Positions 43,071 through 56,136 of a stretch of 64,000 bases of DNA are shown here, in pieces. The DNA comes from Flaccisagitta enflata. Lineage: Eukaryota > Chaetognatha > Sagittoidea > Aphragmophora. Both the position numbers and the translations under genes were made by a program. The notes under the pieces were generated by a model. It made no database searches and had not been told where the DNA came from. It saw only the letters and a list, made by a program, of their open reading frames with translations. The stretch covers positions 3,596,001 to 3,660,000 of the forward strand of contig OZ231126.1 of the NCBI GenBank assembly GCA_965153355.1, in the 5' to 3' direction. The stretch's first letter is position 1. The number at the start of each line of letters is the position of its first letter.

Positions 43071-43809
43071 TTAAAAAAAATTCATGTCACCTTGCCCCTT
43101 ATATGGGTGTAAACCAGCAGAAATCCCAATTTTCCCACTTCAAAAGGATATCACTGTAGCCCAACTAGGAAATCCAATGAGATGTAAAAATTCAAGCTGC
43201 TGACTGCTCAAACATTGTTCTTTCACTGAACCTTGTCAAATTTGTTCAATCTTTCCATTAACGCCTTCATTTCGACCCAGAAAGTTCACACATACTGAAT
43301 AACAACCCTCACACCAAAGCTTAAATCTTGCCTCACAACAATTGCAGGCCCCAAATCTTTTTAACACTATCAACAGAATGGCCACAGACAGCAACTCTTT
43401 GAGTTTAAAGGAATTCCACGCGGCCAAAGTAGAGCAATCTCATTTTATATGTTAAAATCGATAAAAATCAATGTTTTTGCATACTACTGACGTCTCAGAA
43501 ATGACGCTCTAGTCCTTGTCCAAATCTGTTTTTGAGCGGGGCCATTTGTTTGAAACCTAAGAGAGGGAGTCACTACAGCTGTTTCAACATGATCTAAGAT
43601 GTTGAGCGCAACGAATATAGGAAAAAGAGCAATGATAACTGAGACGTGGGGAAAGGCCTTAGTTTGTTGGGGGCTTTCACTCTTTAAACAGTGTTGAGTA
43701 GTAGACTTTATGTCAAAAAATGGAGAAAAATGTCATTTTTCAAAACAATATTTCAATTTCTATCATAATCAAGCAATAAATCAAAATAAAATACCTTTAA
43801 ACAGTTTTT

Positions 43810-45086
43810 AGTCGCGTGCACGCGACTCTACAACCCGCTCCGTCGGTCCGTCGGTCGGTCGGTCCGTCCGTAACACTTTGCTTTTTTTGTCGTTTTTTGT
43901 CATTTTGGGTTGTCTGGAGTTATTTTGAATCATTTTTTTGGTGTTTTTGAGAATTATTGGTTGTTTTTGGTCATTTTTTATCATTTTTGGTCATTTTTGG
44001 TCATTTTGGTCATTTTGGTCATTTTGGTCATTTTGGTCATTTTTGGTCTTTTTTGATCATTTTTAGTCGTTTTTGGTCATTTATGGTCATTTTTGGTTAT
44101 TTTTGGTCATTTTTGGTCATTTCGGTCAAGGTTTCGGTCTGCTGGTTTAAGTCTGCTGGTTTAAGTCTGCTGGTTTAAGTCTGCTGGTTTAAGTCTGCTG
44201 GTTTAAGTCTGCCGGTCTAAGTCTGCTGGTTTAAGTCTGCTGGTTTAAGTCTGCTGGTTTAAGTCTGCTGGTTTACGTCTGCTGGTTTACGTCTGCTGGT
44301 TTAGGTCTGCTGGTTTAAGTCTGCTGGTTAAAGTCTGCTGGTTTAAGTCTGCTGGTTTAAGTCTGCTGGTTTAAGTCTGCTGGTTTAAGTTGGCTGGTTT
44401 ACGTCTGCTGGTTTACGTCTGCTGGTTTAAGTCTGCTGGTTTAAGTCTGCTGGTTTAGGTCTGCTGGTTTAGGTCTGCTGGTTTAAGTCTGCTGGTTTAA
44501 GTCTGCTGGTTTAAGTCTGCTGGTTCAAGTCTGCTGGTTTAAGTCTGCTGGTTTAAGTCTGCTGGTTTAACTCTGCTGGTTTAACTCTGCTGGTTTAAGT
44601 CTGCTGGTTTGGGTCTGGTTTGGGTCTGGTTTAAGTCTGGTTTAAGTCTGGTTTAAGTCTGGTTTAAGTCTGGTTTAGGTCTGGTTTAAGTACGGTTTTA
44701 GTCTGGTTTAAGTCTGGTTTAAGTCTGGTTTGAGTCTGGTTTGAGTCTGGTTAGAGTCTGGTTTGAGTCTGGTTAAAGTCTGGATTGAGTCTGGCTTGAG
44801 TCTGGTTTATGTCTGATTAATGTCTGGTTTAAGTCTGGTTCATGTCTGATTTATGTCTGGTTTAGGTCTGGTTTAGGTCTGGTTACGGTCTGGTTTTGGT
44901 CTGGTTTAATTCTGGTTTGATCCTGGTTTGAGTCTGGTTTGAGTCTGGTTTGAGTTTGGTTTGAGTCTGGGTTGAGTCTGGTTTGGGTCTGGTGTAAGTC
45001 TGATTTTCAATAAAAAGATACAATAAGGAGTCAGGTCAGTTCAGTTATTTTTGTCCTGCACGCGACTTATAGGTGTTGGCCTTGTT
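43810..45086 (-). mobile_element. E element copy 7
   Basis: A 1277 bp copy with intact ends. It is separated from copy 6 by a single A monomer (43071-43809). Confidence 0.9.
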
Positions 45087-46565
45087 TTAAAAAAAATTCA
45101 TGTCACCTTGCCCCTTATATGGGTGTAAACCAGCAGAAATCCCAATTTTCCCACTTCAAAAGGATATCACTGTAGCCCAACTAGGAAATCCAATGAGATG
45201 TAAAAATTCAAGCTGCTGACTGCTCAAACATTGTTCTTTCACTGAACCTTGTCAAATTTGTTCAATCTTTCCATTAACGCCTTCATTTCGACCCAGAAAG
45301 TTCACACATACTGAATAACAACCCTCACACCAAAGCTAAAATCTTGCCTCACAACAATTGCAGGCCCCAAATCTTTTTAACACTATCAACAGAATGGCCA
45401 CAGACAGCAACTCTTTGAGTTTAAAGGAATTCCACGTGGCCAAAGTAGAGCAATCTCATTTTATATGTTAAAATCGATAAAAATCAATGTTTTTGCATAC
45501 TACTGACGTCTCAGAAATGACGCTCTAGTCCCTGTCCAAATCTGTTTTTGAGCGGGGCCATTTGTTTGAAACCTAAGAGAGGGAGTCACTACAGCTGTTT
45601 CAACATGATCTAAGATGTTGAGCGCAACGAATATAGGAAAAAGAGCAATGATAACTGAGACGTGGGGAAAGGCCTTAGTTTGTTGGGGGCTTTCACTCTT
45701 TAAACAGTGTTGAGTAGTAGACTTTATGTCAAAAAATGGAGAAAAATGTCATTTTTCAAAACAATATTTCAATTTCTATCATAATCAAGCAATAAATCAA
45801 AATAAAATACCTTTAAACAGTTTTTAAAAAAAAAAATTCATGTCACCTTGCCCCTTATATGGGTGTAAACCAGCAGAAATCCCAATTTTCACACTTCAAA
45901 AGGATATCACTGTAGCCCAACAAGGAAATCCAATGAGATGTAAAAATTCAAGCTGCTGACTGCTCAAACATTGTTCTTTCACTGAACCTTGTCAAATTTG
46001 TTCAATCTTTCCATTAACGCCTTCATTTCGACCCAGAAAGTTCACACATACTGAATAACAACCCTCACACCAAAGCTAAAATCTTGCCTCACAACAATTG
46101 CAGGCCCCAAATCTTTTTAACACTATCAACAGAATGGCCACAGACAGCAACTCTTTGAGTTTAAAGGAATTCCACGCGGCCAAAGTAGAGCAATCTCATT
46201 TTATATGTTAAAATCGATAAAAATCAATGTTTTTGCATACTACTGACGTCTCAGAAATGACGCTCTAGTCCCTGTCCAAATCTGTTTTTGAGCGGGGCCA
46301 TTTGTTTGAAACCTAAGAGAGGGAGTCACTACAGCTGTTTCAACATGATCTAAGATGTTGAGCGCAACGAATATAGGAAAAAGAGCAATGATAACTGAGA
46401 CGTGGGGAAAGGCCTTAGTTTGTTGGGGGCTTTCACTCTTTAAACAGTGTTGAGTAGTAGACTTTATGTCAAAAAATGGAGAAAAATGTCATTTTTCAAA
46501 ACAATATTTCAATTTCTATCATAATCAAGCAATAAATCAAAATAAAATACCTTTAAACAGTTTTT

Positions 46566-47853
46566 AGTCGCGTGCACGCGACTCTACAACCCGCTCCGTC
46601 GGTCCGTCGGTCGGTCGGTCCGTCCGTAACACTTTGCTTTTTTTGTCGTTTTTTTGTCATTTTGGGTTGTCTGGAGTTATTTTGAATCATTTTTTTGGTG
46701 TTTATGAGAATTATTGGTTGTTTTTGGTCATTTTTTATCATTTTTGGTCATTTTTGGTCATTTTGGTCATTTTGGTCATTTTGGTCATTTTGGTCATTTT
46801 TGGTCTTTTTTGATCATTTTTAGTCGTTTTTGGTCATTTTTGGTCATTTTTGGTCATTTTTGGTTATTTTTGGTCATTTTTGGTCATTTCGGTCAAGGTT
46901 TCGGTCTGCTGGTTTAAGTCTGCTGGTTTAAGTCTGCTGGTTTAAGTCTGCTGGTTTAAGTCTGCTGGTTTAAGTCTGCCGGTCTAAGTCTGCTGGTTTA
47001 AGTCTGCTGGTTTAAGTCTGCTGGTTTAAGTCTGCTGGTTTACGTCTGCTGGTTTACGTCTGCTGGTTTAGGTCTGCTGGTTTAAGTCTGCTGGTTAAAG
47101 TCTGCTGGTTTAAGTCTGCTGGTTTAAGTCTGCTGGTTTAAGTCTGCTGGTTTAAGTTGGCTGGTTTACGTCTGCTGGTTTACGTCTGCTGGTTTAAGTC
47201 TGCTGGTTTAAGTCTGCTGGTTTAGGTCTGCTGGTTTAGGTCTGCTGGTTTAAGTCTGCTGGTTTAAGTCTGCTGGTTTAAGTCTGCTGGTTCAAGTCTG
47301 CTGGTTTAAGTCTGCTGGTTTAAGTCTGCTGGTTTAACTCTGCTGGTTTAAGTCTGCTGGTTTAAGTCTGCTGGTTTGGGTCTGGTTTGGGTCTGGTTTA
47401 AGTCTGGTTTAAGTCTGGTTTAAGTATGGTTTAAGTCTGGTTTAGGTCTGGTTTAAGTACGGTTTTAGTCTGGTTTAAGTCTGGTTTAAGTCTGGTTTGA
47501 GTCTGGTTTGAGTCTGGTTAGAGTCTGGTTTGAGTCTGGTTAAAGTCTGGATTGAGTCTGGCTTGAGTCTGGTTTAAGTCTGATTAATGTCTGGTTTAAG
47601 TCTGGTTCATGTCTGATTTATGTCTGGTTTAGGTCTGGTTTAGGTCTGGTTACGGTCTGGTTTTGGTCTGGTTTAATTCTGGTTTGATCCTGGTTTGAGT
47701 CTGGTTTGAGTCTGGTTAGAGTTTGGTTTGAGTCTGGGTTGAGTCTGGTTTGGGTCTGGTGTAAGTCTGATTTTCAATAAAAAGATACAATAAGGAGTCA
47801 GGTCAGTTCAGTTATTTTTGTCCTGCACGCGACTTATAGGTGTTGGCCTTGTT
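46566..47853 (-). mobile_element. E element copy 8
   Basis: A 1288 bp copy with intact ends. It carries the AAGTATGGTTTAAG variant in the 12 bp array, shared with copies 9 and 10 and with the remnant copy 4. Confidence 0.9.
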
Positions 47854-49328
47854 TTAAAAAAAATTCATGTCACCTTGCCCCTTATATGGGTGTAAACCAG
47901 CAGAAATCCCAATTTTCCCACTTCAAAAGGATATCACTGTAGCCCAACTAGGAAATCCAATGAGATGTAAAAATTCAAGCTGCTGACTGCTCAAACATTG
48001 TTCTTTCACTGAACCTTGTCAAATTTGTTCAATCTTTCCATTAACGCCTTCATTTCGACCCAGAAAGTTCACACATACTGAATAACAACCCTCACACCAA
48101 AGCTAAAATCTTGCCTCACAACAATTGCAGGCCCCAAATCTTTTTAACACTATCAACAGAATGGCCACAGACAGCAACTCTTTGAGTTTAAAGGAATTCC
48201 ACGCGGCCAAAGTAGAGCAATCTCATTTTATATGTTAAAATCGATAAAAATCAATGTTTTTGCATACTACTGACGTCTCAGAAATGACGCTCTAGTCCCT
48301 GTCCAAATCTGTTTTTGAGCGGGGCCATTTGTTTGAAACCTAAGAGAGGGAGTCACTACAGCTGTTTCAACATGATCTAAGATGTTGAGCGCGAATATAG
48401 GAAAAAGAGCAATGATAACTGAGACGTGGGGAAAGGCCTTAGTTTGTTGGGGGCTTTCACTCTTTAAACAGTGTTGAGTAGTAGACTTTATGTCAAAAAA
48501 TGGAGAAAAATGTCATTTTTCAAAACAATATTTCAATTTCTATCATAATCAAGCAATAAATCAAAATAAAATACCTTTAAACAGTTTTTTTAAAAAAAAT
48601 TCATGTCACCTTGCCCCTTATATGGGTGTAAACCAGCAGAAATCCCAATTTACCCACTTCAAAAGGATATCACTGTAGCCCAACTAGGAAATCCAATGAG
48701 ATGTAAAAATTCAAGCTGCTGACTGCTCAAACATTGTTCTTTCACTGAACCTTGTCAAATTTGTTCAATCTTTCCATTAACGCCTTCATTTCGACCCAGA
48801 AAGTTCACACATACTGAATAACAACCCTCACACCAAAGCTAAAATCTTGCCTCACAACAATTGCAGGCCCCAAATCTTTTTAACACTATCAACAGAATGG
48901 CCACAGACAGCAACTCTTTGAGTTTAAAGGAATTCCACGCGGCCAAAGTAGAGCAATCTCATTTTATATGTTAAAATCGATAAAAATCAATGTTTTTGCA
49001 TACTACTGACGTCTCAGAAATGACGCTCTAGTCCCTGTCCAAATCTGTTTTTGAGCGGGGCCATTTGTTTGAAACCTAAGAGAGGGAGTCACTACAGCTG
49101 TTTCAACATGATCTAAGATGTTGAGCGCAACGAATATAGGAAAAAGAGCAATGATAACTGAGACGTGGGGAAAGGCCTTAGTTTGTTGGGGGCTTTCACT
49201 CTTTAAACAGTGTTGAGTAGTAGACTTTATGTCAAAAAATGGAGAAAAATGTCATTTTTCAAAACAATATTTCAATTTCTATCATAATCAAGCAATAAAT
49301 CAAAATAAAATACCTTTAAACAGTTTTT

Positions 49329-50631
49329 AGTCGCGTGCACGCGACTCTACAACCCGCTCCGTCGGTCCGTCGGTCGGTCGGTCCGTCCGTAACACTTTGC
49401 TTTTTTTGTCGTTTTTTTGTCATTTTGGGTTGTCTGGAGTTATTTTGAATCATTTTTTTGGTGTTTATGAGAATTATTGGTTGTTTTTGGTCATTTTTTA
49501 TCATTTTTGGTCATTTTTGGTCATTTTGGTCATTTTGGTCATTTTGGTCATTTTGGTCATTTTTGGTCTTTTTTGATCATTTTTAGTCGTTTTTGGTCAT
49601 TTATGGTCATTTTTGGTCATTTTTGGTTATTTTTGGTCATTTTTGGTCATTTCGGTCAAGGTTTCGGTCTGCTGGTTTAAGTCTGCTGGTTTAAGTCTGC
49701 TGGTTTAAGTCTGCTGGTTTAAGTCTGCTGGTTTAAGTCTGCTGGTTTAAGTCTGCTGGTTTAAGTCTGCTGGTTTAAGTCTGCTGGTTTAAGTCTGCTG
49801 GTTTACGTCTGCTGGTTTACGTCTGCTGGTTTAGGTCTGCTGGTTTAAGTCTGCTGGTTAAAGTCTGCTGGTTTAAGTCTGCTGGTTTAAGTCTGCTGGT
49901 TTAAGTCTGCTGGTTTAAGTCTGCTGGTTTAAGTCTGCTGGTTTAAGTCTGCTGGTTTACGTCTGCTGGTTTAAGTCTGCTGGTTTAAGTCTGCTGGTTT
50001 AGGTCTGCTGGTTTAGGTCTGCTGGTTTAAGTCTGCTGGTTTAAGTCTGCTGGTTTAAGTCTGCTAGTTCAAGTCTGCTGGTTTAAGTCTGCTGGTTTAA
50101 GTCTGCTGGTTTAACTCTGCTGGTTTAACTCTGCTGGTTTAAGTCTGCTGGTTTGGGTCTGGTTTGGGTCTGGTTTAAGTCTGGTTTAAGTCTGGTTTAA
50201 GTATGGTTTAAGTCTGGTTTAGGTCTGGTTTAAGTACGGTTTTAGTCTGGTTTAAGTCTGGTTTAAGTCTGGTTTGAGTCTGGTTTGAGTCTGGTTTGAG
50301 TCTGGTTTGAGTCTGGTTTAAGTCTGGATTGAGTCTGGCTTGAGTCTGGTTTAAGTCTGGTTAAATGTCTGGTTTAAGTCTGGTTCATGTCTGATTTATG
50401 TCTGGTTTAGGTCTGGTTTAGGTCTGGTTTCGGTCTGGTTTTGGTCTGGTTTAATTCTGGTTTGATTCTGGTTTGAGTCTGGTTTGAGTCTGGTTTGAGT
50501 TTGGTTTGAGTCTGGGTTGAGTCTGGTTTGGGTCTGGTGTAAGTCTGATTTTCAATAAAAAGATACAATAAGGAGTCAGGTCAGTTCAGTTATTTTTGTC
50601 CTGCACGCGACTTATAGGTGTTGGCCTTGTT
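49329..50631 (-). mobile_element. E element copy 9
   Basis: A 1303 bp copy with intact ends and extra 14 bp units. The CCGGTCTAAG variant found in most copies is absent. Confidence 0.9.
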
Positions 50632-51370
50632 TTAAAAAAAATTCATGTCACCTTGCCCCTTATATGGGTGTAAACCAGCAGAAATCCCAATTTTCCCACT
50701 TCAAAAGGATATCACTGTAGCCCAACTAGGAAATCCAATGAGATGTAAAAATTCAAGCTGCTGACTGCTCAAACATTGTTCTTTCACTGAACCTTGTCAA
50801 ATTTGTTCAATCTTTCCATTAACGCCTTCATTTCGACCCAGAAAGTTCACACATACTGAATAACAACCCTCACACCAAAGCTAAAATCTTGCCTCACAAC
50901 AATTGCAGGCCCCAAATCTTTTTAACACTATCAACAGAATGGCCACAGACAGCAACTCTTTGAGTTTAAAGGAATTCCACGCGGCCAAAGTAGAGCAATC
51001 TCATTTTATATGTTAAAATTGATAAAAATCAATGTTTTTGCATACTACTGACGTCTCAGAAATGACGCTCTAGTCCCTGTCCAAATCTGTTTTTGAGCGG
51101 GGCCATTTGTTTGAAACCTAAGAGAGGGAGTCACTACAGCTGTTTCAACATGATCTAAGATGTTGAGCGCAACGAATATAGGAAAAAGAGCAATGATAAC
51201 TGAGACGTGGGGAAAGGCCTTAGTTTGTTGGGGGCTTTCACTCTTTAAACAGTGTTGAGTAGTAGACTTTATGTCAAAAAATGGAGAAAAATGTCATTTT
51301 TCAAAACAATATTTCAATTTCTATCATAATCAAGCAATAAATCAAAATAAAATACCTTTAAACAGTTTTT

Positions 51371-52672
51371 AGTCGCGTGCACGCGACTCTACAACCCGCT
51401 CCGTCGGTCCGTCGGTCGGTCGGTCCGTCCGTAACACTTTGCTTTTTTTGTCGTTTTTTTGTCATTTTGGGTTGTCTGGAGTTATTTTGAATCATTTTTT
51501 TGGTGTTTATGAGAATTATTGGTTGTTTTTGGTCATTTTTTATCATTTTTGGTCATTTTTGGTCATTTTGGTCATTTTGGTCATTTTGGTCATTTTGGTC
51601 ATTTTTGGTCTTTTTTGATCATTTTTAGTCGTTTTTGGTCATTTTTGGTCATTTTTGGTCATTTTTGGTTATTTTTGGTCATTTTTGGTCATTTCGGTCA
51701 AGGTTTCGGTCTGCTGGTTTAAGTCTGCTGGTTTAAGTCTGCTGGTTTAAGTCTGCTGGTTTAAGTCTGCTGGTTTAAGTCTGCCGGTCTAAGTCTGCTG
51801 GTTTAAGTCTGCTGGTTTAAGTCTGCTGGTTTAAGTCTGCTGGTTTACGTCTGCTGGTTTACGTCTGCTGGTTTAGGTCTGCTGGTTTAAGTCTGCTGGT
51901 TAAAGTCTGCTGGTTTAAGTCTGCTGGTTTAAGTCTGCTGGTTTAAGTCTGCTGGTTTAAGTCTGCTGGTTTAAGTTGGCTGGTTTACGTCTGCTGGTTT
52001 ACGTCTGCTGGTTTAAGTCTGCTGGTTTAAGTCTGCTGGTTTAGGTCTGCTGGTTTAGGTCTGCTGGTTTAAGTCTGCTGGTTTAAGTCTGCTGGTTTAA
52101 GTCTGCTAGTTCAAGTCTGCTGGTTTAAGTCTGCTGGTTTAAGTCTGCTGGTTTAACTCTGCTGGTTTAACTCTGCTGGTTTAACTCTGCTGGTTTGGGT
52201 CTGGTTTGGGTCTGGTTTAAGTCTGGTTTAAGTCTGGTTTAAGTATGGTTTAAGTCTGGTTTAGGTCTGGTTTAAGTACGGTTTTAGTCTGGTTTAAGTC
52301 TGGTTTAAGTCTGGTTTGAGTCTGGTTTGAGTCTGGTTAGAGTCTGGTTTGAGTCTGGTTAAAGTCTGGATTGAGTCTGGCTTGAGTCTGGTTTAAGTCT
52401 GATTAATGTCTGGTTTAAGTCTGGTTCATGTCTGATTTATGTCTGGTTTAGGTCTGGTTTAGGTCTGGTTACGGTCTGGTTTTGGTCTGGTTTAATTCTG
52501 GTTTGATCCTGGTTTGAGTCTGGTTTGAGTCTGGTTTGAGTTTGGTTTGAGTCTGGGTTGAGTCTGGTTTGGGTCTGGTGTAAGTCTGATTTTCAATAAA
52601 AAGATACAATAAGGAGTCAGGTCAGTTCAGTTATTTTTGTCCTGCACGCGACTTATAGGTGTTGGCCTTGTT
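51371..52672 (-). mobile_element. E element copy 10
   Basis: A 1302 bp copy with intact ends. It is separated from copy 9 by a single A monomer (50632-51370) and is the last E before the composite insertion. Confidence 0.9.
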
Positions 52673-53001
52673 TTAAAAAAAATTCATGTCACCTTGCCCC
52701 TTATATGGGTGTAAACCAGCAGAAATCCCAATTTTCCCACTTCAAAAGGATATCACTGTAGCCCTGAGGCGGATCACCCAATAGGCTTAATAGGCTTAAG
52801 CCTAGGGCCCCGCGCCTCAGGGGGGCCCCGCGCCTCAGGGGGGCCCCGCGCCTGCCCCCCCCCCTTAAAAAAAAGAGAAAAAAGAAACAGGACAGTAACA
52901 AAAGATAATAAGTAAAGAAAAAAGGTAAAGAATAAAGCAAGAGAAGAAGAAACAAGGCCGGATACACGGGCCAAGACGGTGCGCCGGGCGTTATTAATTC
53001 T

Positions 53002-53235
53002 TAGACCTATCTCTAGCTCCATCAGACCTATCCCTAGCTCTATCAGACCTATCCCTAGCTCTATCAGACCTATCCCGAGCTCTATCAGGCCTATCCCGAG
53101 CTCTATCAGTCCTATACCGAGCTCTATCAGACCTATCCCGAGCTCTATCAGACCTATCCCGAGCTCTATAAGACCTATCCCCATACCTATCCGTCCAATC
53201 ACCAGACCTATCTGACCTATCCCCAGCTTGATCAG
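53002..53235. repeat. 20 bp tandem array (GACCTATCCCGAGCTCTATC)
   Basis: About twelve units containing the palindrome GAGCTC or its variants. The same array in the right copy is 56374-56607, with only one or two base changes. Confidence 0.95.
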
Positions 53236-53639
53236 ACCTCAACATAGCTGATTATTTTAGTGAATGAAATGAATTTTAGTGAATGAAATGAATTTTCGTG
53301 AATGAAATGAACAAAATGAGTTTTCAATTGATTTCAAACATTTTCAGCCAATGCAATGAAATGAATGAATTGATTAATTAATTAATTAGGTAATTGATTA
53401 ATTAATTAATTAACTAATCAATTAATTTATTAATTAATTAATCAATTAATTAATTGAATAATCATTTAATGAATGAATGAATGAATGAGTGAAATGAATT
53501 TTAAAGAATGACCTCAACGTAGCTGATTATTTTAGTGAAGAAATGAATTTTAGTAAATGAAATGAATTTTAGTATATGAAATGTATTTCAGTGAATGAAA
53601 TGAACAAAATGAGTTTTTAATTGGTTTCAAACATTTTCA

Positions 53640-54560
53640 GTGAATGAATGAAATGAATGAATGAATGAAATGAATGAATGAATGAATGAAATGAATGAAT
53701 GAATGAAATGAAATGAATAAAATGAATGAATGAATGAAATGAATGAATGAAATGAATGAATGAAATGAATGAATGAAATGAATGAATGAAATGAATGAAT
53801 GAAATGAATAAATGAATGAATGAAATGAATGATGAATGAAATGAATGAATGAAATGAATGAATGAAATGAATGAATAAAATGAATAAATAGAATGAATGA
53901 ATGAACTGAATGAAATGAAATGAATGAAATGGAGGAATGAAATGAAAGAATGAAATGAAATGAATGAAATGGAGGAATGAAATGAAAGAATGAAATGAAA
54001 GAATGAAATGAATGAATGAAATGAATGAATGAATGAATGAAATGAATGAATGAAATGAATGAATGAATGAATGAATGAATGAAATGAATGAATGAATGAA
54101 TGAATGAATGAATGAATGAAATGAATGAATAAAATCAGTGAATGAAATGAATGAATGAAATGAATGAATGAAATGAATGGATGAAATCAATGAATGAAAT
54201 GAATGATTGAAATGAATGAGTGAAATAAATGAATGAATGAATGGAATGAATGAATTGAATAGAATGAACAAAATGAATGAAATGAATTAAATGAATGAAA
54301 TGAATGAATGAAATATATGAAATGAATGAAATGAATGAATATAAAGAAACAAATGAATGAAATGAATGAATGAAATGAATGAATGAAATGAATGAATGAA
54401 ATGAATGAATGAAATGAATGAAATGAATGAATGAATGAAATGAATGAATGAGTGAAATGAATGAATGAGTGAAATGAATGAATGAAATTAATGAATGAAA
54501 TGAACGAATGAAATGAATGAAATGAATGAAATGAATGATGAATGAATGAATGAATGAAAT
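53640..54560. repeat. AATGAATGAAATG tandem array
   Basis: Irregular mixture of AATGAATG and AATGAAATG units. The right copy (57010-57925) differs by internal gains and losses of units, the main difference between the two TIR copies. Confidence 0.95.
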
Positions 54561-55445
54561 GAATTTTAGTGAATGAAATGCATTTTAGTGAATGAAACGA
54601 ATTTTAGTGATTGAAATGAATGAAATGAGTTTTCAGCGAGTTTTCATTCGAGCGTGACCGACGTATGGACAGACGGACAGAACCTCTTATAGAGGTGCTA
54701 TGGCGCATCTGGGAATCATTCTAGCATATTTCTGAATCATTTAAAGTGATTTTTGCTTCTTTTTGAGATTTTCAACTCGAGCGTGACCGACCAACTGACC
54801 GACCGACCGACCGACCGACCGACCGACCGACCGACAGACAGAGCTAGTTATAGAGGTGCTATGGCGCACCTAAAAATAGGAAAAAAAATGAAGAAAAAAA
54901 AACAGAAAAACGATCAATAAGAATTGTGATCTGCATGAGTGTATTTGATGCTCAATGATGGTAAACAATTGCAGAGGTATTATTCAAAACAGAAACAGGA
55001 AAAAGATCAGTAACAAATATCTTGTATCTTTAAAAGAATAGAAACTATATGTTAAGCTTGAATATGAATAGCATAAATGACATTATTTGCTTTGAAAACT
55101 ACTTTGAGATTTTTAAAGCCAAACAACTTTTTTTTCAGTTCAATCAAAACCAAATGCTGTATTTTGTTTTTTGCTTCATAATTAATTAGACAAAGATTAA
55201 TTAAATCTTTTAAATCAACAAACAGAAATATTGAATATTGTATGACAAATGTAATTGTAGAAATAGGAAAATGATATATATGATGCCAGGGGATCTAAAA
55301 AAGAGATTGGGGGTTCACCTTCCAGTCAAGCCTAAAGACCCGCGCTTTGTTGATCTTCAAGCTGACAGGGGGGGGGCAGATGGGGGTTGGGGGGCCCCGC
55401 GCCCTAGCCAAGCCTAGGGCCCCGCGCATTGTTGATCCGCCTCAG

Positions 55446-55797
55446 GTAACGTTCCCTCTTAGTAGCAGGTTTTAGAGCTGGAACAAATATGCAAAGAATT
55501 GCTGAGGTTTTGAAACAAACTTTATCATGGGAGGCACAAGCAATTTGTTTTGGCTATTTGTTGTAGCTACCGCAGATTTCATGGTATCGGCACTTAAAAG
55601 GGAGCTGCTGATTGAGTCTCTGAACGATTTTGTTTTTCTTTCAGAATCCTCCGCCAGAGCGAATTTAATTCGAATAGCTTCGGGTCGTAACACATAAAAC
55701 CCAGCCAACCCTTAGCCCTAAAGCTAACCTTGTCCCTAACCTTAACCCTAAAACTATCCCCAACCCTAACCCTAACCCCACCCCTAACCCTAATTTA
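55446..55797. other. spacer of the composite insertion, with a telomere-like patch
   Basis: Unique DNA between the two TIR copies. 55735-55790 is a degenerate CCCTAACCC patch (CCCTAACCCTAACCCCACCC) like the core at 25424-25770. A minus-strand frame at 55472-55708 has no recognised motif. No gene is supported. Confidence 0.6.
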
Positions 55798-56082
55798 AAC
55801 AAGCCCGACCGGGCAACGATGCGTCCGGACTGTGTCTCTGCGTGTATTGAACATGTGACATATAAGGAGAGACAGATGAACGACTAGACAGATGAAACGA
55901 CAAATTAGAATAGGAGACTCTTACAACATGATTGTCGATCATTTGATCTCACCGTGGCCAAAAACAGTCGAGAAACGCAAGTTTTGCACAGGCGTTACGG
56001 ACGGACGGACCGACGGACCGACGGACGGACCGACGGACAGACCCTCTTATAGAGATGCGTTCCTGACGGACGCATCTAAAAA
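55798..56082 (+). mobile_element. HINE-like element in the composite spacer, GATGCGTCC subfamily
   Basis: A 285 bp element: AACAAGCCCGACCGGGCAAC, left subterminal GATGCGTCC, a GGACGGACCGACGG microsatellite, CCTCTTATAGAGATGCG, and a hairpin right arm GGACGCATC then TAAAAA. The right arm is the exact inverse of the left motif. Confidence 0.85.
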
Positions 56083-56136
56083 CCGCTTAAAAAGTCTTAA
56101 AAACAAAAGATCGACAGATGGTTGTTCAAGTGTACC

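Larger units (their letters stand above)
52951..54875 (+). mobile_element. 1.9 kb HINE-like element nested in the left TIR copy, GGTGCGCC subfamily
   Basis: Starts AACAAGGCCGGATACACGGG with a left subterminal GGTGCGCC. It ends with a GACCGACC microsatellite, AGTTATAGAGGTGC and a hairpin arm GGCGCACC, then TAAAAA. The core has twelve copies of a 20 bp unit (TATCAGACCTATCCCGAGCTC, 53002-53235), TTAATTAATTAA-rich DNA and a long AATGAATGAAATG array (53640-54560). A second, internal HINE 3' end (CCTCTTATAGAGGTGC...GGCGCATC) lies at 54650-54712. Confidence 0.8.
52764..55445 (+). mobile_element. 2.68 kb TIR element, left copy
   Basis: Inverted ends CTGAGGCGGATCA, with subterminal TAGGGCCCCGCGC blocks near both ends. 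The cargo is a complete HINE-like element (52951-54875), and the rest is an AT-rich tail (54880-55300). It encodes no transposase. Minus-strand IGLIELG and FHSFISFIH frames are tandem-repeat translations. Confidence 0.8.
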
